Shown here: piece after piece, positions 1-7,630 of the stretch
How the letters are laid out: every line of letters begins with the position of its first letter
Numbering within the stretch: the stretch's first letter is position 1
Source: Aliiruegeria lutimaris
GTDB lineage: Bacteria; Pseudomonadota; Alphaproteobacteria; Rhodobacterales; Rhodobacteraceae
Direction: 5' to 3'
DNA length: 64,000 nucleotides
NCBI RefSeq assembly: GCF_900099935.1
Contig: NZ_FNEK01000003.1
Span: 1-64,000 of the forward strand
Notes under the pieces: model-generated
Database searches by the model: none
Seen by the model: the letters and a program-made list of their open reading frames with translations, nothing else
Told to the model about the DNA's origin: nothing
Made by a program: the position numbers and the translations under genes

Positions 1-4
1 ATTG

Positions 5-1674
5 GGCCGAGGCTGTGTGAAAACCCGAACCTTGGGTATACTCGTCTTCAACAATCGGAGGCGGGCATGTCGGGCTATATTGAGGGCGTTGACCGCGAGC
101 AGGTGACGTTTTTCCCGGAGCGGTTGGAGGACTGGATCGGAGACGACCATCCGGTTCGAGTGATTGATGCATTTGTCGACGCGTTGGATCTGGTGGAAGC
201 TGGTTTTGTACGGATGGTACCGGCGCAGACGGGCCGTCCTGGCTATCATCCTTCGGTTCTGCTGAAGCTCTTCGTCTATGGCTACATGAACCGGGTTGCG
301 TCGAGCCGGCGTCTTGAACGGGAAGCAGGGCGCAACGTGGAAGTGATGTGGCTGACCGGCAGGCTGGTGCCGGATCACAAGACGATTGCGGACTTCCGGA
401 AAGGCAACGGTCCAGCTATTCGCAAGACTTGCGCCAAGTTTGTGGAGCTATGCCGGCGGATCGGCGTTTTGTCGGCCGGAACTGTCGCCATTGATGGCAG
501 CAAGATGAAGGCGGTCAACCACCGGGACCGGAACTTCACGGCAGGAAAGGTGAAGCTTCGGATCAGCCATCTCGAGCAGAGCGCGTCGCGGTATCTGGAG
601 GAGATGAAACGGACCGACCGGAAGGAGCAATCCGAGTCGACGCTTCGCAAGATCGATCGCCTGAAGGAGAAGCTGGCCCGGGTCCGCCAGGAGGTACAGC
701 GGCTGAACGGGATCGCCAGGCGGCTCAAGGAGACACCGGACGGTCAGATCTCGCTGACCGATCCAGATGCTCGGTCGATGGCGACCTACGGCAAGGGTAC
801 CGGGGTCGTGGGCTACAACGTCCAGACCGCGGTCGACACCGAGACCCATATCATCGTTGCTCACGAAGTGACCAATGTCGTCCACGACCGAACCCAGCTC
901 ACCCCAATGGCGAAGGTTACCAAGACGGCCCTGAAAGCCGATGAACTCCATGTCATCGCCGACCGTGGCTACTTCAGCAGCGCCGAGTTTCTCGCATGCC
1001 ATGAAGAAGGGATCACCCCGACTGTGCCGCGTCCCGAGACTTCCGGCAACCGCAAGAAGGGCATGTTCGTGAAGCTGGACTTCACCTACGACACTGCGAC
1101 CGACACCTACATCTGCCCGGCAGGCAAGGCGCTGACTTATCGCTACAGCCGTGAGGAAAACGGGCTCTCGTATCGCCGCTATTGGCAGAACGACTGCCAG
1201 TATTGCCTGCTGAAAGAGCGCTGCACGACGGGCAAGGAGCGCCGGATCACCCGGTGGGAACATGAGCATCTGATCGAGGCGATGTTTGCCCGAATGGACG
1301 AGACACCGGACCTGATGAGAAAGCGGCGATGCACCGTCGAGCATCCCTTCGGCACGATCAAGGCCTGGATGGGTGCCACCCACTTCCAGACGCGAAGGCT
1401 CAGGAACGTCCGCACTGAAATGGCGCTCCACGTTCTCGCCTACAACATAAAGCGCGTGATCAACATGATCGGCGTGGGCCAGCTATTGAAGGCGATGGCG
1501 ACCTGAGGGGCCATAGGTTCCCATCTCGCAGGAAAACCCGCACACAATGCCCACCGGGAGCCGTCAGAGGTCGCTCCAAAAGGTCAGAGCCGCCAAATCG
1601 GCATCATTGGCCAAAATTCCTACCTCACGCCCAAGAACCAACAACAAGACCTGAGTTTCCACACAGCCTCGGCC
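5..1674 (+). mobile_element. IS1182-like insertion sequence, apparently complete
   Basis: A single transposase gene is enclosed by terminal inverted repeats. The left repeat is at 5-24 (GGCCGAGGCTGTGTGAAAAC). The right repeat, at 1655-1674, reads as its reverse complement with 19 of 20 bases matching (one A/G difference). No matching target duplication is visible in the bases next to the two repeats, and only four bases are available on the left. The 150 bases between the transposase stop and the right repeat hold no other gene. Confidence 0.85.
67..1506 (+). CDS. IS1182-family DDE transposase
   Basis: A 479-residue transposase that would catalyse cut-and-paste or copy movement of the surrounding element. 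The N-terminal DUF772-type region contains GRPGYHPSVLLKLFVYGYM (around residues 57-75) and DHKTIADFRKGN. DDE-type acidic residues are seen in AIDGSKMKAVNHRDRNF, in ADRGYFS and in CTVEHPFGTIKAWMG near the C-terminus. A Cys-rich stretch (YICPAGK ... CQYCLLKERC) is typical of the IS1182 group. The length is normal and no frameshift or internal stop is seen, so the copy may be active. The ATG follows a short AATCGGAGGCGGGC stretch that can serve as ribosome-binding site. Confidence 0.93.
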   Translation: MSGYIEGVDREQVTFFPERLEDWIGDDHPVRVIDAFVDALDLVEAGFVRMVPAQTGRPGYHPSVLLKLFVYGYMNRVASSRRLEREAGRNVEVMWLTGRLVPDHKTIADFRKGNGPAIRKTCAKFVELCRRIGVLSAGTVAIDGSKMKAVNHRDRNFTAGKVKLRISHLEQSASRYLEEMKRTDRKEQSESTLRKIDRLKEKLARVRQEVQRLNGIARRLKETPDGQISLTDPDARSMATYGKGTGVVGYNVQTAVDTETHIIVAHEVTNVVHDRTQLTPMAKVTKTALKADELHVIADRGYFSSAEFLACHEEGITPTVPRPETSGNRKKGMFVKLDFTYDTATDTYICPAGKALTYRYSREENGLSYRRYWQNDCQYCLLKERCTTGKERRITRWEHEHLIEAMFARMDETPDLMRKRRCTVEHPFGTIKAWMGATHFQTRRLRNVRTEMALHVLAYNIKRVINMIGVGQLLKAMAT

Positions 1675-1975
1675 GGTCGCGTCGCAACCAAAACGGACTT
1701 TGTCCGAGCGATCTGTAGCCCCGGGAGTCCGCTTCGAGTCGTTCGGACGGGATCCAGTCGGTCGGTCGAAGGGCCGAGCATCCTACCAACGTTTAAGTGA
1801 TAGCATCGGCGTCCGAACAGGCCTGCAACAGCACATTTGCACCTGCTAAGCGACAATTCCTACGGTTCCGAATAGTGGACTCGTCAAACGTTGAGGTGGC
1901 GTTGATGTAAAACGCGACATCAAAAACTTGATCGGGCGAAGCCGAATTCAAGTATTTGATATCGTGTAGGATTTC
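1675..1975. other. non-coding stretch between the IS and the tRNA fragment
   Basis: About 300 bases follow the right end of the insertion sequence. No open frame with coding character, hairpin with a T tract or repeat was seen. It runs into the CCA end of the tRNA fragment at 1976. Confidence 0.5.
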
Positions 1976-2022
1976 TGGTTGCGGGGGTAGGGTTTGAACC
2001 TACGACCTTCAGGTTATGAGCC
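1976..2022 (-). pseudogene. 3' fragment of initiator tRNA-fMet (CAT), attachment-site remnant
   Basis: On the minus strand the sequence gives the anticodon loop CTCATAA (anticodon at 2018-2016), the 3' anticodon stem, a variable loop, the T arm with GTTCAAAC, the 3' acceptor strand CCCCGCA and an encoded ACCA end at 1976. This matches the 3' half of alphaproteobacterial initiator tRNA. The 5' half (acceptor strand and D arm) is missing, because the sequence to the right of about 2022 is unrelated. Such 3' halves are what tyrosine integrases leave at one end of an element inserted in a tRNA gene. Confidence 0.75.
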
Positions 2023-2219
2023 AGAAGGTCCGATGAGATGATTACAGACCACTCTGGCCAAACGATGCGTATCGGATGGATGAGAAAAGGCTGGGAGGAG
2101 CGGCTCGGGGACCTGATGCTGGCGGAAAGCTACGCCATCGGGCGGCGGCAGTTGGCTGTCGAGCGGAACCAGAAGTTTGGCGGCGACGGCGCGAAAGGCC
2201 GAAAGCCGGTGGCCGGCGA

Positions 2220-2678
2220 TTAGTGGCCGTGGAAGCGGCCGCCCGGTCCAAATTCACTGACATCAGCGTTGAGGATCGCGTCCCATTCATCCTCAGGATC
2301 CGCTGCGCCGACTTGCGAAGCGACGTGCTGAGCCCGCCGGACGCCGATACGTTTGCCGGCCAGGTCAAGGGATTCGAGATGGGCGCGGTGAGCACGGCTG
2401 GCGCTCTCGGCCTTCTGTTGCGCCTTGGCTAGATCGGCAATTGAGAGCGACAACAGATGGGCCTCGTCGATCAAGCCCTCCCACATGCGATAGTTCTGAT
2501 CCATCCGCGCCGTTGCGTCTATAACCCGGAAATCCGATGGGAGGAGCGAACGCATGGCGCTCAGGGTGGCGATAAGGGCGTTGCGGTAGTTCAGGCCCTC
2601 GGTGTCGAGCCGGACAGTTGGGGCCGGCCAGCCAGAACTCGGGAGAGCGGCGATCTTGCGGCGTTTGGAAGTGGTCAT
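2220..2678 (-). CDS. hypothetical protein at the left end of the element
   Basis: A 152-residue soluble protein that I do not recognise. It starts MTTSKRRKIAALPSSGWP and has a helical, Ala-rich central part (residues ~85-125, with AQQKAESASRAHRAHLESLDLAGKR split over it) that may form a coiled coil. The C-terminus is acidic then Gly-rich. Upstream (2690-2760) is an AT-rich stretch with a TATATAGC-like block that could be its promoter, so it may be transcribed separately from the upstream chain. Its place at the end of a satellite-like element is where small terminase- or capsid-modifying proteins often sit, but nothing in the sequence proves that. Confidence 0.55.
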   Translation of the reverse strand: MTTSKRRKIAALPSSGWPAPTVRLDTEGLNYRNALIATLSAMRSLLPSDFRVIDATARMDQNYRMWEGLIDEAHLLSLSIADLAKAQQKAESASRAHRAHLESLDLAGKRIGVRRAQHVASQVGAADPEDEWDAILNADVSEFGPGGRFHGH

Positions 2679-2819
2679 CGGCGGTCAACTCCAATCGTAA
2701 GTTTCCATTATCTATCATCAAGTCGCCGTTTCTTTCGCTATATAGCACAATTTGAGTGATAATTTGGAAAGTTTTCTGCGTAGAAAGCACCCCTGCGCGG
2801 TGCTGGGGTCCCCAAGCTC

Positions 2820-3183
2820 TCATTTCTGAAATACCCCCCCTGCGATCAATGACTTTGCCCCTACTGCCGGTGGAGGGGGAGAACAGGACTTGTTGGGCTC
2901 TTTCTGGCGTTTCGCGGACGGGTGCAGGCGGTGGCACAGGTCGCATTGTTGCCTGACGCGCCCGCGTCTGTCCCACGCTCCCGCGATGCAGGAGAACCGC
3001 GTCCTCGACGAGGGCCTCGCCACGCCTGCGGTGGGCCTTGTGACGGCGAGCGATCGCGCGGTCTTCCCGCTCCATCAAACCCCTCAGGTCGTCTTCAGTC
3101 ATCCGTCCGCACTCCGAAATAGGCCAGCCAGGCTGCGACAAGGCCGTCTGTTTTCGCCCGATCGAGCAGGCGCCGCTGGTCAT
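2820..3183 (-). other. unresolved small-ORF region after the 97-residue gene
   Basis: An ATG at 3183 overlaps the stop of the preceding gene in an ATGA arrangement, and a second ATG at 3102 begins MTEDDLRGLMEREDRAIARR. That frame stays open far into the 2220-2678 gene, which argues against it all being real. A second frame (ending at 2820) encodes a Cys/His-containing stretch QQCDLCHRLHPSAKRQ. A third frame encodes DQRRLLDRAKTDGLVAAWLA but lacks a good start and ends at an ATGACTGA overlap with the 3102 ATG. The region is probably coding, with one or more very short genes or a decayed gene, but I cannot settle the frame. Confidence 0.3.
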
Positions 3184-3473
3184 CGTTCAGCGGCTGACAG
3201 GCCTACCAGGTGATCAACCCCAACGTCTGACAACTGATAGATCAACAGCGAGTTGCGAGACCTGGATACCAGGGCCAGGGTTGTCACCGATCGGATCCGT
3301 CGGGCAAAACGCTGGAGCGCCTTGAGCGACCGGCGCTTGCCCATCTTGTCAATGTCCTTCGAGATCTTGTCGAGGTCGCGCTTACTCGATGTCTGGACCA
3401 GGCTGAGCACGTCGCTGGAGAAGCGACGGGCCATCGCCTCGCGGAGCTGGAAGTTGTCTTGAGGGCGGTTCAT
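3180..3473 (-). CDS. hypothetical 97-residue protein
   Basis: Unrecognised small basic protein. The start chosen is the ATG at 3473, which overlaps the stop of the methyltransferase-like gene as ATGA (3470-3473), so translation is probably coupled. The longer upstream frame is a shadow of that gene. The sequence is helical and Lys/Arg-rich in the middle (SSKRDLDKISKDIDKMGKRR), ending with a more hydrophobic stretch. It is part of the minus-strand operon of the integrated element. A nucleic-acid-binding role is possible from composition only. Confidence 0.5.
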   Translation of the reverse strand: MNRPQDNFQLREAMARRFSSDVLSLVQTSSKRDLDKISKDIDKMGKRRSLKALQRFARRIRSVTTLALVSRSRNSLLIYQLSDVGVDHLVGLSAAER

Positions 3474-4081
3474 GAACGCAGATCCTTCAGGAACAGGGCC
3501 TGGTCGGCCCACTGGTTGGCCATCGCTGCCGCAACACCCGGAAAGAACCGCGAGCGCTCTTTCTGGCGGTCGGCGGATGGCGGCATGCGATGCACGCGGA
3601 CCTCCGCTGTGGAGCCGTCGAGATCGCTTGTAGGCACAAGAGGCGACAGCCCGCCTCTGAGCCAGAAGCATGTACGCTTCCTCTCGTCGTCGCCATGCTG
3701 CCATGGCTGGAGGGTGAAATCGGGCCCGCGTCCGATGATCTCGCGCGCGTATTTGTGGTGAACCGGATTCTCGACAGCCACGCAGTACGCGTTCGCGTTG
3801 AGACAGGCGGTGAAGAACTCCGCGCCCGCGCGGACCTCGGCCCATTCTTGCCGCTCTACCCGCCACCGCACGCCGCTGTTGGCCAGATAGGTGCATGGAG
3901 GGTGGGCGATCACGAGGTCCCAGCGCTCGCGGAGGAATGGCAGTACGTCACCCTGGTGATGCGGGGTGATGGCGCTTTCGGTCGGCAGGACGTCGCACGT
4001 CAGTACATCGTGGCCTGCGCGGGTGAAGGCATCGCCGACGGTGCCTGAATATTCGCAGGCAAAAAGGATGCGGAGGGTCAT
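3470..4081 (-). CDS. minimal C5-cytosine methyltransferase-like protein
   Basis: A 203-residue protein with the fold signatures of phage-type DNA cytosine methyltransferases. These are an N-terminal nucleotide-binding motif (RILFACEYSGTVGDAF, residues ~3-18), the PC catalytic motif in IAHPPCTYLANSG (around residues 58-70) and an ENP motif in VAVENPVHHKYA (around residue 100). It is much shorter than a complete C5 methyltransferase and shows no clear target-recognition region or C-terminal motifs IX/X. It may be a compact phage enzyme or an inactive relative. The start overlaps the ProQ-like gene's stop as ATGA (4078-4081). Its likely role is protecting or marking element DNA, by inference from context. 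Confidence 0.65.
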   Translation of the reverse strand: MTLRILFACEYSGTVGDAFTRAGHDVLTCDVLPTESAITPHHQGDVLPFLRERWDLVIAHPPCTYLANSGVRWRVERQEWAEVRAGAEFFTACLNANAYCVAVENPVHHKYAREIIGRGPDFTLQPWQHGDDERKRTCFWLRGGLSPLVPTSDLDGSTAEVRVHRMPPSADRQKERSRFFPGVAAAMANQWADQALFLKDLRS

Positions 4082-4518
4082 TTCTTCACCCTCCGCTTCA
4101 GGAGGCGCTGGGCGTGCTGGCGCTCGTCATCGGTCACGGTTCCGCGGTCGCCTGGAGCCGGGGATCCGTCGAGGAGGTAACGGGTGGAGCCGTCAGCAGC
4201 GAGGGCCTCGAGGTAGGGCGCCCAGGTGGTGCGGCGCTGGCAGGCTTGTTTGATGGTCCAGAGGTCGAGATCCGGGCAGGCCTCGGCGAGGGCACGATGG
4301 ATGCCGCGCGCGAGCGGTAGGATCTTGGAACGCTTGCCGAAGGCGGCGGGGAAGCGGGCTGCCAGGTCCGCCATGATGTCGTCACGGCTTGCCTTCCAGG
4401 CGCCCAGGCGCTTCTGCCTGGCAGCTTGTTGGGCGACCTCCTGGAGCCTGGCCTCCGTCGTGGTGGAGGGGAGTTTCAGGGTCAAAATCGGCCTGCGGCG
4501 GGTAGTCTGGTCGTTCAT
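4078..4518 (-). CDS. ProQ/FinO-domain RNA-binding protein
   Basis: A 146-residue protein with a ProQ/FinO core: ARFPAAFGKRSKILPLARGI (residues ~54-73), then a helix pair with QACQRRTTWAPYLEALAADG and a terminal DLDG-like YLLDGSPAPG, followed by a basic tail HAQRLLKRRVKK. Family members bind structured RNA, and several plasmid and phage members regulate copy number through antisense RNA. The N-terminal third is basic and Gln/Ala-rich. The gene is coupled to the methyltransferase-like gene downstream and lies next to the iteron cluster and helicase gene, so control of element replication is a reasonable inference. It is not the housekeeping chromosomal proQ. Confidence 0.75.
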   Translation of the reverse strand: MNDQTTRRRPILTLKLPSTTTEARLQEVAQQAARQKRLGAWKASRDDIMADLAARFPAAFGKRSKILPLARGIHRALAEACPDLDLWTIKQACQRRTTWAPYLEALAADGSTRYLLDGSPAPGDRGTVTDDERQHAQRLLKRRVKK

Positions 4519-4841
4519 TTTGGTCTCCGTTTGGTGTCTGGTCTCCTATGCGGGGGGCGTTTCCTCCGTGTTTTTTGGCTGCTACAGACGGGCCGTAGGC
4601 CAACCTGTTATCTAATTGAAATTAAAAGACTAACCGGAATAGGTGGGCTAAGTGGGCATTTTGGGGGGTGATATACAGCCTATTAGAAATCGTGTATCCC
4701 ATTGTACTTCAGGTATAAGGGTGTGTGATGGTGGTGTGAGAATAATTGAATAGTGAACAAGCCCACCTATCCCACCTACTAAAAATTTCACTATTAATAA
4801 CAGCATGTTATTGACCTTTAGTAGGTGGGACATAGGTGGGG
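4519..4841. other. candidate replication origin of the element (iteron cluster)
   Basis: This AT-rich gap between the ProQ-like gene and the helicase gene contains 9-bp repeats of the form TAGGTGGGN. On the plus strand they lie at 4640-4648 and 4649-4657 (the second is TAAGTGGGC), and at 4822-4830, 4833-4841 and 4843-4851. On the minus strand they lie at 4761-4769 and 4770-4778. The last two groups face each other across an AT-rich core (4779-4821). The last repeat overlaps the helicase stop codon. Iterons beside an SF3 primase-helicase are how P4-type and plasmid origins are built. Confidence 0.6.
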
Positions 4842-4851
4842 TTAAGTGGGG
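4640..4851. repeat. seven 9-bp iterons, TA(G/A)GTGGGN
   Basis: There are four direct copies in two tandem pairs and three more in a loose direct array. Five carry TAGGTGGG and two TAAGTGGG. The pairs at 4640/4649 and 4761/4770 have exactly 9-bp period with no spacer. The three at 4822/4833/4843 have 10-11 bp period, close to one helical turn. This spacing and orientation pattern points to cooperative protein binding. Confidence 0.7.
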
Positions 4852-6452
4852 TTATTCGTGGATTTCGAACCATTTGCCTTCCGCGCGACGGCATCGGCCA
4901 CCACCCGTCGGTTTCGCGCCCTCCTGGCCTCCATTTTGTCGGCCTCCAGCGTGATCTTGAACTGGTAGCCTTTCAGGTATTGGCTGCCTTGCGGGGTGGT
5001 GATCCTGTACCCAGCGTGCCTGAGCGCGGCCGTGATCTTCCTGGTTGATTTGGGCTCGTATTTGTTCTCCTTGCACCAGTCCGTGTACCGCTCCCGGAAC
5101 GTCGTCATCTTGATGCGGGCGTCCGGCTTCTGGACCATCTCCGAACGCACGAAGGCGAGGACCGAGTCCGCAGCTTCCCTCCACTCCTGGCGCGCGAGCT
5201 TCCCTCGCAGGGGCTCGTCCAGGCCGCCCCGATCGACGACCCGCTGGCGCGCTGCGATCAGGACGTTGAGGATCCCGCTCATTTCCGCTTCCAACTTCGC
5301 GGGTAGCTGCTCATCCGCGACTCTCAACGTTGCCGGATCAACATCCAGCTTCTCGGCCGCCTCGGCGATCTGGTGGGGCAGGTAGAACGTCTCGTCGAAC
5401 CGCACGACATACGCGCGGCGCTCAAACCCGAACGATGTATCCCTGACCGGGGGGAAGTCGTTGGCCAGAACCATCGGCGTGACCTCGCACCAGAAGTCGA
5501 ACTGCGCCCCACGCTTGGCCTCGGATCCAAGCCGCTTCGGCTCGCTAATCTTCTTGACGGTGGCGATGGGGAAAGGCGCGCCATGATCGAGATCGTCATC
5601 AACGAAGGCGATCTTTCCCAGGAGCACACCCAGGCTGAACTGGTTCACTGTCAGGCTCGATATCGGCGCGCACCTGGCCGCCGAACCAAGGAACTTGATC
5701 ATGATCTCCGACAGCTTCGTCTTCCCGTTGCTCCCGTCGCCGACGAACAACAAGAACGCTGGGAAGAGCTTCCGGGGGGAGACCACGATGGAGAGCAACT
5801 CCTCCAAGTGCCGCGCCATTTCCCGGTCGCCGCCCATCATCTCTATGAGAGCCTGCTGGAAGACTGGTGCCTCCGCCTTCGGATCGAAGGCGACATCCAC
5901 CGCACGGGTCATGTAGCTCTCTTTCCGGTGGCCCTCGTGGAACTCCATCGTCTCCATGTCCAACTCGCCGTTCAGCAGGTTCAACACCGACGGCGGCTTG
6001 GCATCGATCCCGAGGGGATCACCGTGTTGGGTGACCATCTTCCGCAAAAGCTTGCTCGCCTGCTGGACGACGGAGTCGAAGGTGAACCGCTCCAGGTCGA
6101 GGCTAGCGTGCATCCCCTCGGCGACGGCAGAGATACTCGAATCCACCTGCTCCCAGGACCTGGTCATCCAGACGCGTCCGCTCCATTCCCAAAAACGGCC
6201 GTCGTGGCAGAACATCAGCTCGTCGCTCTGCCAGACCTCGCTCAGCGTCGCTGTCGCCACCCTGTGACCATCGTCGGGGATCCCCCCGTTGGACTGCTTG
6301 TGTAGCCGCTTCAAGTCACCCATGACGCTGGCCTTCGATCGGCTGTGCCCGGCCTCGCGGCTCTTCTGGGCCAGGTCAGCCGCGAGCGGCTCCCAGAACC
6401 GGCGGGGCTGGATCACGATCTGCACCAGCTCCTCGTCGTAATCGAACTCCAT
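4842..6452 (-). CDS. SF3 helicase, D5/P4-type phage/plasmid primase C-terminal domain protein
   Basis: A 536-residue replication helicase. Walker A is GDGSNGKTKL (around residue 245), Walker B is FVDDDLD, and a sensor-type VLANDFPPV follows; these are features of the D5_N/DUF5906 primase-helicase group. The N-terminal ~200 residues match the D5 N-terminal region, with LLNGELD just before the ATPase. I chose the ATG at 6452. It overlaps the primase-like gene's TGA by one base, is preceded by a CACGGAGGGAA ribosome-binding site, and the 69 residues upstream in the open frame look like a shadow. The 3' end runs into the iteron cluster. It probably unwinds element DNA at that origin, loaded or primed by the neighbouring protein. 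Confidence 0.85.
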   Translation of the reverse strand: MEFDYDEELVQIVIQPRRFWEPLAADLAQKSREAGHSRSKASVMGDLKRLHKQSNGGIPDDGHRVATATLSEVWQSDELMFCHDGRFWEWSGRVWMTRSWEQVDSSISAVAEGMHASLDLERFTFDSVVQQASKLLRKMVTQHGDPLGIDAKPPSVLNLLNGELDMETMEFHEGHRKESYMTRAVDVAFDPKAEAPVFQQALIEMMGGDREMARHLEELLSIVVSPRKLFPAFLLFVGDGSNGKTKLSEIMIKFLGSAARCAPISSLTVNQFSLGVLLGKIAFVDDDLDHGAPFPIATVKKISEPKRLGSEAKRGAQFDFWCEVTPMVLANDFPPVRDTSFGFERRAYVVRFDETFYLPHQIAEAAEKLDVDPATLRVADEQLPAKLEAEMSGILNVLIAARQRVVDRGGLDEPLRGKLARQEWREAADSVLAFVRSEMVQKPDARIKMTTFRERYTDWCKENKYEPKSTRKITAALRHAGYRITTPQGSQYLKGYQFKITLEADKMEARRARNRRVVADAVARKANGSKSTNNPT

Positions 6453-7513
6453 CACACTTCCCTCCGTGCAAGGAATGCGCGGAGCGCATCCACGTCGAGG
6501 GCTTGCGCTGGGTTCGTGAGCCGCTGGCGGGCCCGCAGCTCCTTCATCGCGGCGCCCATTTCGTTCTTGTGCTCGAAGAACACGAACAAATCGAAGCTGT
6601 CGCCCCAGACGTAGTCGATCTTGTGCTTCGCGCCGATCTTCGCGTCGCGGTCGGCCCAACTCATGCTGACCCAGTGTGTGTGGAAGTTCCTCGTCGCGAA
6701 GGACTCGCTCGTCTGCATCGGCGAGCGCCAGTTGTCCGTAGTGGTGCCGTTGCGGACTTCCTGTACATAGCCATACCTGGCCAGCAGGTCCTCGATCGGG
6801 TTCCGCCTATTGAAGATGTCGATCATCACGATGGCGGAACGCGACGTGATCCACTTCTTCGTGTCCTCGACCTCGACCTCGCGCTCCTTCAGGAGCGAGT
6901 GCCCCTCGTCGAGGGTGAGGAAGTCGCCCGAAATCCACTCGTAGTGATAGTAGTCGCCCTTATTCGGCAAAAAGCAGAGCTGCCCTGGCCTTGCGAGGAC
7001 GGGGTCGATTATCAGGCCCTTGTCCATCAGCCTGTCGAAGAAGTTCCACTGCGCCTTGGCCCAGGTGTCACCGTCGAGGGGCTGGGCCAGCGGGATCAGC
7101 ACCCGCCACTTCCGCTCGGTGGGTTTCGCGCCGCGCGAGGCGTAGACGAGGGCCTCGACGCCGCGCCCTACGCAGGCCTGCGCCGCGGCGATGACGCGCC
7201 CCACCGGGGGGTCCCCCGCGTCGATGTCCGCCGCCAAAACGCCAAACATTCCCTGCTCGCGCTGGGTCGCATGGTTGCGCGCCTCGGGACCTGCGTAGGA
7301 GCCACATAGCATCCATGGACCGTTGATCTTCGGAACCGAGGGAGGATCCATCGCCCAGCAGACGATATCGCTCCAACCGATGGTCTCGTAGGGTGTCCCG
7401 GCGGCCTCGCGGGTGTTCTTGCTCCCGTCGCCGAGGGTGGTGGCGTGCGTGTCGCCGCTACCAAATCCTATCGGGAAGGTTGATTCTCCTATGTGGGTCG
7501 CCTGCGCATCCAT
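6452..7513 (-). CDS. primase-like N-terminal module (PrimPol/RepB-type) of the replication pair
   Basis: A 353-residue protein just upstream of the helicase gene. Residues ~85-175 contain VLAADIDAGDPP and YASRGAKPTERKWRVLIPL, which resemble the acidic and basic catalytic strands of archaeo-eukaryotic primase-polymerases found in phage and plasmid replication proteins. A later ARPGQLCFLPNKGDYYHYEW stretch is also common in those proteins. In many elements this module is fused to the SF3 helicase; here the two are separate, translationally coupled genes. The C-terminal half is not recognised. The alternative is a replication-associated protein with no priming activity. Confidence 0.65.
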   Translation of the reverse strand: MDAQATHIGESTFPIGFGSGDTHATTLGDGSKNTREAAGTPYETIGWSDIVCWAMDPPSVPKINGPWMLCGSYAGPEARNHATQREQGMFGVLAADIDAGDPPVGRVIAAAQACVGRGVEALVYASRGAKPTERKWRVLIPLAQPLDGDTWAKAQWNFFDRLMDKGLIIDPVLARPGQLCFLPNKGDYYHYEWISGDFLTLDEGHSLLKEREVEVEDTKKWITSRSAIVMIDIFNRRNPIEDLLARYGYVQEVRNGTTTDNWRSPMQTSESFATRNFHTHWVSMSWADRDAKIGAKHKIDYVWGDSFDLFVFFEHKNEMGAAMKELRARQRLTNPAQALDVDALRAFLARREV

Positions 7514-7572
7514 TGCGTCTGTCCCTCGATGTTGGAGCCAGACGCAAACTGTTGTATAAACGGTCTGCGTCC
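7514..7572. promoter_or_regulatory. candidate operator of the replication genes (TGCGTCTG half-sites)
   Basis: A perfect inverted repeat TGCGTCTG (7514-7521) / CAGACGCA (7539-7546) has a 17-base spacer, and a third partial half-site TGCGTC follows at 7566-7571. They lie directly upstream of the primase-like gene start (7513). The left half lies between its ribosome-binding site (GAGGGA) and ATG. A repressor bound here would block both transcription and translation start. The DNA-binding protein encoded at 7936-8208 is the obvious candidate partner, by inference. Confidence 0.4.
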
Positions 7573-7607
7573 AGGCTATTGGTAGTGGTCCGACGACGGC
7601 TCATGAC

Positions 7608-7628
7608 CGCCGCCCCTCGTGGGCGGCG
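7608..7628 (-). terminator. hairpin after the 7631-7939 gene
   Basis: A GC-only 8-bp stem (7608-7615 with 7621-7628) and a 5-base loop lie 3 bases downstream of the stop of the 102-residue gene. There is no T tract on the minus strand, so it is a weak candidate terminator or mRNA-stabilising hairpin. Confidence 0.35.
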
Positions 7629-7630
7629 TT

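Noticed and set aside
1976-2060. Complete tRNA-fMet gene
   Set aside because: The 5' acceptor strand and D arm are missing; the sequence right of about 2022 cannot pair with the 3' acceptor strand.
2365-3183. Full 272-residue minus-strand frame as one gene
   Set aside because: Its second half overlaps the better supported 2220-2678 gene in another frame and is low-complexity; only the first part may be coding.
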